DNA of 64,000 nt from PALSA-612 sp963791225 (GTDB lineage: Bacteria > Actinomycetota > Thermoleophilia > Gaiellales > Gaiellaceae): positions 558,001-622,000 of the forward strand of contig CAWBRV010000003.1 in assembly GCA_963791225.1 (NCBI GenBank), given 5' to 3'. Below the pieces are notes generated by a model. The model ran no database searches. It was not told where the DNA came from and saw only the letters and a list, made by a program, of their open reading frames with translations. Positions 1 through 6,612 of this stretch are shown piece after piece. Made by a program: the position numbers and the translations under genes. Numbering within the stretch: position 1 is the first letter of the stretch; the number at the start of each line of letters is the position of its first letter.

Positions 1-20
1 TCGGGGCCGACCTGTCTGAG

Positions 21-194
21 TCAGCCCATCCAGTGCATGGCGCTCTCGCCCAACTCCCGCGGCCAGCACGCCGCGCGGTAGATGATCGGCTCGTCCTCGC
101 ACGTCAGCTCGAGCCGCAGGTGGGGACTGTCTACGGCGAGTTCGATTGCGGAACTCCTGGCACGTTTAGCGGCGACCGGCCTCGACGTCCACAC
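21..194 (-). CDS. Small hypothetical protein (57 aa)
   Basis: An open frame from a GTG at 194 to TGA at 23-21. The C-terminal half has balanced, protein-like composition (acidic and hydrophobic residues, ending near AMHWMG), unlike the shadow frames around it. I recognise no family. It lies downstream of the pilin gene on the same strand, beyond the hairpin at 262-302, so it is probably a separate unit. The start is uncertain and no strong Shine-Dalgarno is seen. It could be the tail of an older gene. Confidence 0.3.
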   Translation of the reverse strand: MWTSRPVAAKRARSSAIELAVDSPHLRLELTCEDEPIIYRAACWPRELGESAMHWMG

Positions 195-261
195 GGGCGA
201 CCGTAATCGTTAGCCGCGCTTCGCGCGAGATGCCCTGAAACGGCTATACGAGGCCGGGCTC

Positions 262-302
262 CTGACGCCGGGCCCGCCGTCTTTACGCGGGCCGGGCGTC
301 AG
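262..302 (-). terminator. Stem-loop terminator after the Flp pilin gene
   Basis: Near-perfect 16-bp GC-rich inverted repeat (262-277 with 287-302) around a 9-nt loop. It starts 16 nt past the pilin stop codon, where a hairpin terminator is expected. There is no U-tract, which is common in high-GC genomes. Confidence 0.65.
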
Positions 303-317
303 TGCCCTTGCTGCGTT

Positions 318-494
318 CTAGATGCGGCCGGTGACGGTGCTGATCGCGCCTGAGATGCCGCCGGAGAGAGCGGTGAACACGCCGACGACGGCGAGGGTGA
401 TCACGCCGAGGACGACGGCGTACTCAGCCATTGTCTGACCCTCTTGGCGCTTGCGTGCCCACCTGATCAGGTCGAAGCCTTCCGAGAACGTCAT
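318..494 (-). CDS. flp: Flp/Fap-type pilin subunit (58 aa)
   Basis: Major pilin of a Flp (tight adherence) type IVb pilus, displayed outside the cell after prepilin cleavage. Residues 18-24 read GQTMAEY, the Gly-Gln-x-x-x-Glu-Tyr core around the prepilin peptidase site, followed by one hydrophobic helix of about 25 residues and a short polar tail. Length is typical for the family. The ATG at 494 is chosen because AGGAGG lies about 10 nt upstream; an in-frame extension to 560 has low-quality composition. No tad assembly genes (cpaF, tadB, tadC, prepilin peptidase) are in the window, so the apparatus must be encoded elsewhere. Confidence 0.88.
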   Translation of the reverse strand: MTFSEGFDLIRWARKRQEGQTMAEYAVVLGVITLAVVGVFTALSGGISGAISTVTGRI

Positions 495-751
495 GGTTCG
501 TGTTGCCTCCTGTGGGGCGGTTGCTCGCGACCTCGTTGGTCGCGTGCTTATGGACCGCACCGTGGTGCGAAAGGGGGCCGGTCGCTATCCCCCGATGGAG
601 TATTGGCATCGACGTTCACCCGGTCGAGGTAGACGGACCTCGGTGAGCGCAGAACGCGCGCTAGGCCGCGGGGCTTCCCTAATCCATCCGTAACTCTGAG
701 CCGATTGCTCTCACAAGCTGTCCGGCACCGCTGGTTTACTCCCGCGTCCCC

Positions 752-997
752 GTGGGAACCGATCGCTCGCCTCTCCGTGCCGAACTCGACCGTGTAGGAG
801 CCAGCTTCCGCAAAGCCGGCGCCGCTGACTGCATCAGCGTCCAGTTCGGTGTGGGCGAAGTGAAGCTCCTTGGGCCGCCGCGTGAGCATCCCCGCCGCTC
901 GTGGCTCGGGCCTGAATGGCAAGCGGTCGAGCTGCTCGCCGGGCTGCCGAACGACGCGGGTGTCGAGGCTGTCTGGCGGGTGCTGGGCGCTCTCTGA
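752..997 (+). CDS. Hypothetical protein (81 aa)
   Basis: An open frame from a GTG, with plausible soluble-protein composition throughout; its second half reads like a helical segment ending VEAVWRVLGAL. No family is recognised. It lies 67 bp upstream of the cold-shock gene on the same strand. Overlapping frames on both strands are Arg/Ala/Pro-rich and look non-coding, which favours this frame. No clear ribosome binding site was seen. Confidence 0.38.
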   Translation: MGTDRSPLRAELDRVGASFRKAGAADCISVQFGVGEVKLLGPPREHPRRSWLGPEWQAVELLAGLPNDAGVEAVWRVLGAL

Positions 998-1064
998 GTC
1001 GCGTTGGTAGGCTCGGCACGCTTCGGGTGGGCAGTCCGCTCGTACTTTGCAGGGAGGGGTTCTG

Positions 1065-1337
1065 TTGGCGACTGGCAGTGTCAAGTGGTTCAGCGGCGAG
1101 AAGGGGTACGGCTTCATCACCCCGGATGGCGGCGGCGATGACGTGTTCGTGCATTTCTCCCAGATCGAGGGTTCCGGCTACAGGTCGCTGGATGAGGGCG
1201 CCAAGGTCCAGTTCGAGACGGAGCCGGGGCAGAAGGGCCTGCAGGCGACAGGCGTGAGGGCCGTCGGCGCAACCCGCCAGGAAGCGAGTCCGGCCACCGA
1301 CGACATCACGGAGCCTGAAGCGGCCGACGCGGAGTAG
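1065..1337 (+). CDS. Cold-shock domain protein (CspA family) with C-terminal tail
   Basis: Single-stranded nucleic-acid binding OB-fold protein, an RNA chaperone in the cytoplasm. Residues 1-68 form the cold-shock domain: the RNP1 motif GYGFI lies near residues 15-19 and RNP2 VFVHF near 29-33, with the expected aromatic residues. About 20 acidic, Ala/Thr-rich residues follow, giving 90 aa against about 67 for classical CspA. The start is a TTG at 1065 preceded by GGGAGGGG. An in-frame TTG at 1047 is possible but would precede this ribosome binding site. Confidence 0.9.
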   Translation: MATGSVKWFSGEKGYGFITPDGGGDDVFVHFSQIEGSGYRSLDEGAKVQFETEPGQKGLQATGVRAVGATRQEASPATDDITEPEAADAE

Positions 1338-1743
1338 GCGGGGTGAGGCGATTGCTAGCGATCGGACTTGGATTGTGTCCGGTGGCTGCGGCGGTCGCTG
1401 TGGCTCTCTGGGTTTGAGCCGAAGAAGTCACCTGACCGCGATCTGATCGACATGTGCGGCTTCCACACGGCGACCGTAGCCGGTCGGACCGTCCGCGGCG
1501 AAGTGGTTCTTTAGGCACCGGACAGCCCGCCTCCCACTCGAAGCTGGCCAGGGTCATTGAGACTCGGGCTCCGGTTCGTCCGTCCCGCTCTGGAACCACG
1601 TGAGCCCGAGCACGGCGAGCCCGAGGAGGAACGCGGACGTTGGCGCCACACTCGTCGAATGCCGCGTGCGATCGCACGGTCAATCACACCGGGTAGATCC
1701 TCAACGTCCGGCGCGGTTCGGCGCCGAGTATTCAGGTTGCGTG
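1338..1743. other. Intergenic stretch without a supported gene
   Basis: About 400 bp between the cold-shock gene and the first PRC-barrel gene. Open frames on both strands have Arg/Ala/Pro-rich shadow-frame composition. I see no RNA gene or repeat. Confidence 0.6.
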
Positions 1744-2211
1744 CTAGCGGCGCGCGAGGCGGCGGCCGCTTTTGTTGTCGGGCGGGGTGTAGTTGAGTTC
1801 ATAGTGGTGGTAGAGGGCGGACTCGTCGGACTGGGAGAGCTCGCCGCCCTGCAGCGCGATGTTGGGGGCATTCTTGACCTGCTCTGCGGTCACCGACATC
1901 TGGAGATCGTCGGGGCCGATTGTGATCCCGGTCAGTGGGACGAACGTGAGGTGGCGCCCAAGAAGGCCTTCCTTCACGGTCCCGAACTGCGGCTCGTCAG
2001 TCTCGATGTCGAAGTAGACATCCTCGAGCTTGCCGATCCGCTCACCGTTGCGATCGACCAGCTCTCGGCCGCGCCACTCGCCGATGTCGTAAACAGCGAC
2101 CTCTCCGTCGCTCGCAGCGACCTCTGCGTCGCTCGGCGCCTCTACGTCGCTCGGCGGCGGCGTGGTTGTCTCTTCTTCGGTCTCGATCATGTCGGGAGTG
2201 TCAGTCTTCAT
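1744..2211 (-). CDS. PRC-barrel domain protein with acidic N-terminal extension (155 aa)
   Basis: PRC-barrel domains are small beta-barrels found in RimM and in photosynthetic reaction centre H subunits. Single-domain actinobacterial versions have no established function. Residues 1-45 are acidic and low-complexity; residues 46-115 are the barrel (GRELVDRNGERIGKLEDVY core); the C-terminus ends in a Tyr/His-rich segment and a basic SGRRLARR tail. It is a close paralogue of the gene at 3517-3876: most of the domain and the last eight residues match, but here the acidic extension is added. Translation probably starts at the ATG at 2211, preceded by a GGAG-type site. Confidence 0.82.
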   Translation of the reverse strand: MKTDTPDMIETEEETTTPPPSDVEAPSDAEVAASDGEVAVYDIGEWRGRELVDRNGERIGKLEDVYFDIETDEPQFGTVKEGLLGRHLTFVPLTGITIGPDDLQMSVTAEQVKNAPNIALQGGELSQSDESALYHHYELNYTPPDNKSGRRLARR

Positions 2212-2263
2212 TGGGGCTCCATTCTTTGCGGTTGCGAGTCAGATCGAGGCGGTTCTTGCTTGA

Positions 2264-2536
2264 TCACAGACCGGTCGGGATCGGCGCCCGCCTGGCTAGC
2301 GTGTACGAGCGCTCCCCAAGCCAGAGTTCCGCGGAGCCGACAGCGGCCCCGTCGAGCCACCGCTCGACCGCATCCAGGACGCGCAGGATCGTTCGGTCGG
2401 ATCCTCGCTCGATATCCAGGTCGACCTCGTGCCGATCATCCGTGAGCGTGACCCGATCGCCGCCAAACACGCTCGCGAGTCGTAGCGCCAACGCGCTTGC
2501 GCTCCCACGGTCGGGAACCATGATCCGCATCTCCAT
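2264..2536 (-). CDS. Conserved-looking hypothetical protein (90 aa)
   Basis: The ATG at 2536 is preceded by GAGGGGG at good spacing; an upstream extension to 2671 has poor composition. The first 65 residues alternate hydrophobic and charged residues like a small alpha/beta domain (DRGSASALALRLASVFGG, then a beta-rich VDLDIERG), and the tail is Arg/Ala-rich. No enzyme motif is visible. It lies 52 nt upstream of the first PRC-barrel gene on the same strand, so the two may be co-transcribed and both tied to stress or envelope physiology; that link is only inferred. Confidence 0.5.
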   Translation of the reverse strand: MEMRIMVPDRGSASALALRLASVFGGDRVTLTDDRHEVDLDIERGSDRTILRVLDAVERWLDGAAVGSAELWLGERSYTLARRAPIPTGL

Positions 2537-3090
2537 CTCAAACCCCCTCAGCTCACCCAGTCGCCGACCAAACCCTGGTGCCGGCCGAAGCCGCTGCGAC
2601 CCAGTTGCTACGGGAGCTGGACCTGCACGGGACCGATTCTTGCGACCCCACCACAGGCGATCTGCGAACACTTCGTTATCGTCCGCACGAGCAGTCTAGC
2701 GCGGATTCGGCCAGGAGCAAGAAACCACGCACAAACACCCTTGCGGCAACACGCTGGGGACCATCCGGCCCGGCGGGACACGTCGCCGAAGCGATTGTCG
2801 AGAGTCACCTCCTGCTGCTGCCCACCGCGCCTCCGCAGGCGCCTCCCTCCGTTGACGGGGCGGCAGGGAGAGCCGAGCGAACGCTCCCGCCTGACTGCGC
2901 CGAGCACGAGTCGTGCTGCCCTACGTGATCTGGCTTTTGTGATCAGTGCTACAATAGGTTTATCGACGGAGCCTCATCTCCCGGCTCCCCGCGATCGTAG
3001 AGCGTTAGTGCTCTTGCTCTTCTGAAGATCCGCCCGTAGCCAACTGGACGGCGTTCTCGTCCATCGGGTCGTTGATTCAGGGAGGTCGCT
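2537..3090. other. Intergenic region upstream of the small-membrane-protein/PRC cluster
   Basis: About 550 bp with no supported coding sequence. A TACAAT hexamer at about 2950 in an AT-richer patch could be a -10 element for the rightward genes starting at 3091. I could not pair it convincingly with a -35 element. Confidence 0.35.
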
Positions 3091-3252
3091 GTGATTCTGC
3101 TCGCACTACTCGCGGTGCTCGCGCTCGTCGTCTTCGGCGTCGCGTTCACGCTGCATTGGCTGTTCGTGATCGCCGTCGTCCTGGCCGCCGTCTGGCTGGT
3201 CACCTTCCTGATGGGCGGCAGACGCGGTCGCAGCCGCAGCGTCTGGCGCTAG
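3091..3252 (+). CDS. Small hydrophobic membrane protein (53 aa)
   Basis: The GTG at 3091 is preceded by GGGAGG. The product has two adjacent hydrophobic stretches (about residues 2-18 and 22-41) separated by a His-Trp turn, then a basic Arg/Ser tail (GGRRGRSRSVWR). This matches the layout of the roughly 50-residue hydrophobic proteins common in actinobacteria, whose function is unknown; they are probably inner-membrane proteins with a cytoplasmic basic tail. It is the first gene of a rightward cluster with the 26-aa peptide at 3361 and the PRC-barrel gene at 3517. Confidence 0.68.
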   Translation: MILLALLAVLALVVFGVAFTLHWLFVIAVVLAAVWLVTFLMGGRRGRSRSVWR

Positions 3253-3360
3253 AGCCTGCGAGAGAGCCTGCGAGCCCCAAAGGCTGAACGGCACGTTTGC
3301 GACCGGTGTCGATCGCCGATCGGTTTGCCCATCCCAACACGCGAAGGAAAGAGGCCACAA

Positions 3361-3441
3361 ATGTCGATCTGGCTACTGATCTTGATCATCGTGCTCCTCG
3401 TGCTCGCCTTCGGCGGATTCCGCCGCTTTGGCAGACGCTAG
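3361..3441 (+). CDS. Single-span micropeptide (26 aa)
   Basis: ATG at 3361 with the purine-rich site GGAAAGAGG just upstream and a TAG at 3439. The translation is one hydrophobic helix (Leu/Ile/Val-rich, residues 3-18) followed by a GFRRFGRR basic end, a classic single-pass micro-membrane-protein pattern. It sits between the 53-aa hydrophobic protein and a PRC-barrel gene with similar spacing. Short ORFs arise by chance, but the ribosome binding site and uniform hydrophobicity support this one. Confidence 0.5.
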   Translation: MSIWLLILIIVLLVLAFGGFRRFGRR

Positions 3442-3516
3442 GAGCGTCCGTCGCTCGAAGGACAGCTTGAGAACGAGCGGTTCCCGCCGCTCTCGAATGA
3501 GAGAAAGGCTTCAACT

Positions 3517-3876
3517 ATGGACATGCACTGCAACATCGCTGATTGGCACGGCAAGCAGCTGATCGATCGCTACGGCGAGAAGATCGGCAAGCTCGAGGAC
3601 GTCTACGTCGACGTCGAGACCGACGAGCCGGTGTTCGGAACGGTTAAGGAAGGCCGGATCGGACGCCATTTGACGTTCGTTCCGCTTGGCGGGATCACGA
3701 TCGATCCCGACCAGCTGCAGGTCAAGGTGTCGAAAGAGCAGGTGGAAAGCGCCCTCGACATAGAGACCGAGGGCGGCGAACTCTCGCAGACAGACGAATC
3801 AGGGCTCTACCACCACTACGGGCTCAACTACACCCCGCCCGAAACGGAGAGCGGCCGCCGGCTCGCGCGCCGCTAA
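3517..3876 (+). CDS. PRC-barrel domain protein (119 aa)
   Basis: Compact paralogue of the gene at 1744-2211 without the acidic N-terminal arm. The barrel occupies residues 8-85 (GEKIGKLEDVYVDVETDEP core), followed by the same Tyr/His-rich segment and the SGRRLARR terminus. The ATG at 3517 follows a GAGAGAAAGG site. Family function is uncertain; in RimM and H-subunit proteins the fold mediates binding to other proteins. It ends the rightward cluster of small membrane proteins, so an envelope-associated or stress role is possible but unproven. Confidence 0.85.
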   Translation: MDMHCNIADWHGKQLIDRYGEKIGKLEDVYVDVETDEPVFGTVKEGRIGRHLTFVPLGGITIDPDQLQVKVSKEQVESALDIETEGGELSQTDESGLYHHYGLNYTPPETESGRRLARR

Positions 3877-3879
3877 ACC

Positions 3880-4257
3880 GTGATGCCCACCCAACGTGTT
3901 CTCGTCGTCGTGACCGACCCGGTCGCACCATCCGCTCTCAAGAAGGCGGTTCGCGACCACGTCGATCCTGGCGCCGATGTTCGGCTTGTCAGCTCTCCTT
4001 CGCTGTCGTTCCTCGAGTGGCTGACAAACGGCGGAGCAGCGGTGCAATCGGCGCGTTACTTGCGTCGCCCGCGGCGCAGAATCGGGCCGATCGAGACTCC
4101 GATCGCGCCCGAGGCTAACGCGCGTGTCTTCTCACATGGGCCACGGAAGAAGTCGATCACGCTCGGCGTCTTGCTCCGCCTCGACCGCCGACTGTACGTC
4201 CGCCCCCCGGCTACGCGATCGCCGCGCGGATGGAGAGCTCAGGCCCATCGCGACTGA
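3880..4257 (+). pseudogene. Probable truncated stress-type protein fragment
   Basis: The first ~50 residues (from GTG 3880 or ATG 3883) read as a beta-alpha-beta start: RVLVVVTDPVAPSALKKAVR, then VRLVSSPSLSFLEWLTN. This resembles the opening of Usp-like actinobacterial stress proteins. From about residue 52 the composition turns Arg/Pro-rich and stops looking like protein, so the C-terminal half is probably lost to a frameshift or deletion. It follows the PRC-barrel gene by 3 nt. Usp-like identity is tentative. Confidence 0.35.
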
Positions 4258-4705
4258 TGTCGAGCGCGTTCGCGATGCGGCGAAGCACGGCGACGGCGAC
4301 GGGGTTGTCGCTCGCGACGAGAGCGGTGATCTCCGTGATGCCGGCCGCGCGAGCGTCAGCGATCAGCTCTGCCGCGAGCGCGGACCCGATGCCGCGCTGC
4401 TGGTACTCGTCGGCGACCGCGAAGGCGATATCGGCGCAGCGGCCGTCGCGGACGAGGCGTGCGATCGCGACCGGTTGCGAATCGTCCTCGACATACGCCA
4501 CGAGTACATGGTGGGTCCGGTCGACCAGGGCCAGCTGTCGCAACTCGGATGCACTGAGGCACGGCTTCGGGCCGTTGAAACGGGCGCGTCGCGACTGCTC
4601 GCCTAGGCGCTGGAAGACGGCGATCACGGTGCGGACGTCGCCGTTCCGCAGAGGCCTCACGAGGAGCGTGGGGCTGTGCTTCGTTTTGAGAACTCGGGTG
4701 TGCAT
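4211..4705 (-). CDS. GNAT-family N-acetyltransferase (164 aa)
   Basis: Acetyl-CoA-dependent acyltransferase of the GNAT fold; the acceptor is unknown. Motif A for the CoA pyrophosphate is visible as EYQQRGIGSALAAEL around residues 99-113, preceded by the strand CADIAFAVA and followed by TALVASDNPVAVAVLRRI (motif B region). Length is normal. The translation begins at 4705 with a short polar leader before the first beta strand. It stands alone between the stress fragment and the repeat-bearing small ORF. Confidence 0.85.
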   Translation of the reverse strand: MHTRVLKTKHSPTLLVRPLRNGDVRTVIAVFQRLGEQSRRARFNGPKPCLSASELRQLALVDRTHHVLVAYVEDDSQPVAIARLVRDGRCADIAFAVADEYQQRGIGSALAAELIADARAAGITEITALVASDNPVAVAVLRRIANALDISRDGPELSIRAAIA

Positions 4706-4762
4706 AAGTCAGCTCCTAGTCGCCCCGTTCGCCGGGCTCACACGCCTTCACCAACGGCTCCA

Positions 4763-4906
4763 CTACGCCGCCCTCGCCGACTCGTCGTCAGCATCCACGT
4801 TCTCCAACTGCTCGAGCCAGGCGATGACCTCCGGCTCGCTCAACTCGAGCCAGGCGACGATCTCCGGCTGGCTCAGCAGTAGCTCGATTTCCTCTCGTTC
4901 TGTCAA
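4763..4906 (-). CDS. Small acidic protein with an internal tandem repeat (47 aa)
   Basis: The TTG at 4906 is preceded by GAGGAG at 4-5 nt; a GTG at 4936 is an alternative. The product is strongly acidic. It contains two consecutive 11-residue units, SQPEIVAWLEL and SEPEVIAWLEQ, encoded by an imperfect 33-bp tandem duplication at about 4810-4875. Each unit looks like one amphipathic turn-helix. No family is recognised. It lies between the GNAT and FAD-oxidoreductase genes on the same strand, 228 bp beyond the latter's stop. Confidence 0.45.
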   Translation of the reverse strand: MTEREEIELLLSQPEIVAWLELSEPEVIAWLEQLENVDADDESARAA

Positions 4907-5133
4907 ACCGCTCCTCACGTCGTTGATCAGAACCACTCCTCTCCTGTCGCCAAACAGACACCGGACTGCGCCGCGACCTCGTCCAGCTCCGAGCACTCGA
5001 AGATCTCCGGCGAGACGCGAACTTGGTGTCACTACGAAGCGGACGCCCACTTCGGTTTCGGTTCGAAGTCGTACGTGAAGGGAGGGCGACCGCGAGTCGC
5101 CCTCCCTTCTGCCGGAACGATTCAGCCGCAGCT

Positions 5134-6528
5134 TTACGCCTTCGGCTGGATGTTCTGATTGACGCGGAAGAGGTTGTCCGGGTCGTACGTCGCCTTGATC
5201 TGCGCCAGGCGGTCGTAGTTGCCGCGGTAGCTGGCGCGCACTCGCTCCTGACCCTCGTCCATCATCATGTTCACGTATGCGCCGCCGGCGGAATACGGGT
5301 GCAGCGCCTCGTGGTAGTCGATGCTCCATTGCCGGATGACGTCGACGTTGCCTGGGTCTGGATCGACCCCGGCGAACACGGAGCCCCAGTTCGCGTCGCG
5401 GTAGCTCCACGGCGTGTCGGACGGCCCGGGATCGTGGGCGGCGCCGTCGATCGGGTACATGTGCATCGTCGACTTCATCGTCGGCATCTCGGCACCGAAC
5501 CGGGCGTGGATCTGGACCGCCTCGTCGGGGATCTCCTTGACGAAGTCGGCGCGCCAGTACCACTGGTCTCCCGCCGGGTAGAGGCCGTCGAACGCACCCT
5601 GCAGCGCCGAGTGCGGCATCGGCCCGACACCGTGCATCAACGGTTCGGGCAGCGCATCGAGCAGCGGCGCCATTGCCCTTGCGGCGTCCTCTTCGGAGCC
5701 GGTGTAGCACCAGACGACCCCACATACCTTCCGCAGGTGGATCTCCTCCGGGAACGGCGGCGCCGGCGGAACGGTGTGGAAGGCGAAGAACCCGTTGAGG
5801 TCGCGCGGGGCTGCTGGCAGGAACTCGCGGTAGACGGAGAGCACCTCGGCTCCGAGCTCGACGGGCCAGAAGGTCGGGCCGGCGACCACCGTGCCGACCT
5901 CGTGCACCCGGAACAGGAACGAGGTGACAACGCCGAAGTTGCCGCCACCGCCACGGATCGCCCAGAAGAGGTCGGGGTGCTCCTCCGCGTTGACGCGTAC
6001 GCGCTCACCGCTCGCGAGCACGAGTTCGGCTTCGAGGAGGTTGTCGATGCTCAGCCCGAACTTGCGTGTCAGGTGGCCGATGCCGCCGCCGAGCGTGAGG
6101 CCGCCGACCCCGGTAGTCGAGATGATTCCGCTCGGAGTCGCCAGGCCGTACTCTCCGGTGGCCTGGTCGACCTCTCCCCACGTGCACCCGCCGCCCACGC
6201 GAACCGTGCGCGACTCGGGATCGACCTGGATCCCTTTCAGCAGCGAGAGGTCGATCACGACCCCGCCTTCGCACGTGCCGAGGCCAGCGCCGTTGTGACC
6301 GCCGCCGCGGATCGCGAGCAGCAGTTCGTGGTCGCACGCGAACGCGATCGTGCGCGAGACGTCGCCGAGGCTCGCGCAGCGGGCGATCAGCGCCGGCCTC
6401 TTGTCGATCATCGCGTTGTAGACCGCGCGTGCCTGCGGGTAGTCCGGGTCCTCGGGACCGATCAGGCGGCCCTCGAATCCGGAGAGCTCGGCGCGGGCGA
6501 GCTCGGCAGGCGTCGTCATCGTGCTCAT
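5134..6528 (-). CDS. FAD-binding oxidoreductase, berberine-bridge-enzyme type (464 aa)
   Basis: PCMH/VAO-fold flavoprotein oxidase or dehydrogenase. The FAD pyrophosphate loop IRGGGHN at about residues 72-78 carries the His used for 8-alpha-histidyl FAD attachment. The segment GVGGLTLGGGIGHLTRKFGL at about 138-157 is the second FAD-contacting loop, but the Cys found there in bicovalent enzymes is replaced (STTGVGG), so a single covalent link is expected. The BBE domain is C-terminal: NYDRLAQIKATYDPDNLFR near the end. The ATG at 6528 follows AAGGGGGAA. The substrate is unknown. Confidence 0.9.
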   Translation of the reverse strand: MSTMTTPAELARAELSGFEGRLIGPEDPDYPQARAVYNAMIDKRPALIARCASLGDVSRTIAFACDHELLLAIRGGGHNGAGLGTCEGGVVIDLSLLKGIQVDPESRTVRVGGGCTWGEVDQATGEYGLATPSGIISTTGVGGLTLGGGIGHLTRKFGLSIDNLLEAELVLASGERVRVNAEEHPDLFWAIRGGGGNFGVVTSFLFRVHEVGTVVAGPTFWPVELGAEVLSVYREFLPAAPRDLNGFFAFHTVPPAPPFPEEIHLRKVCGVVWCYTGSEEDAARAMAPLLDALPEPLMHGVGPMPHSALQGAFDGLYPAGDQWYWRADFVKEIPDEAVQIHARFGAEMPTMKSTMHMYPIDGAAHDPGPSDTPWSYRDANWGSVFAGVDPDPGNVDVIRQWSIDYHEALHPYSAGGAYVNMMMDEGQERVRASYRGNYDRLAQIKATYDPDNLFRVNQNIQPKA

Positions 6529-6612
6529 AACTTCCCCCTTGTCGGTTGGCGCTTCCAACCGTTGGGCGTAACGACGCACGGAACAGTTGTAACGCCGAGG
6601 AAGTGAGGCGAT

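Noticed and set aside
548..1120. 190-residue minus-strand open frame opposite the cold-shock region
   Set aside because: Arg/Pro/Ala-rich shadow composition, no motif, overlaps better-supported plus-strand frames.
4763..5725. 320-residue minus-strand frame reaching into the FAD oxidoreductase gene
   Set aside because: Most of it is an alternative frame of the BBE oxidase; only the last 47 codons, outside that gene, look real and are listed separately.
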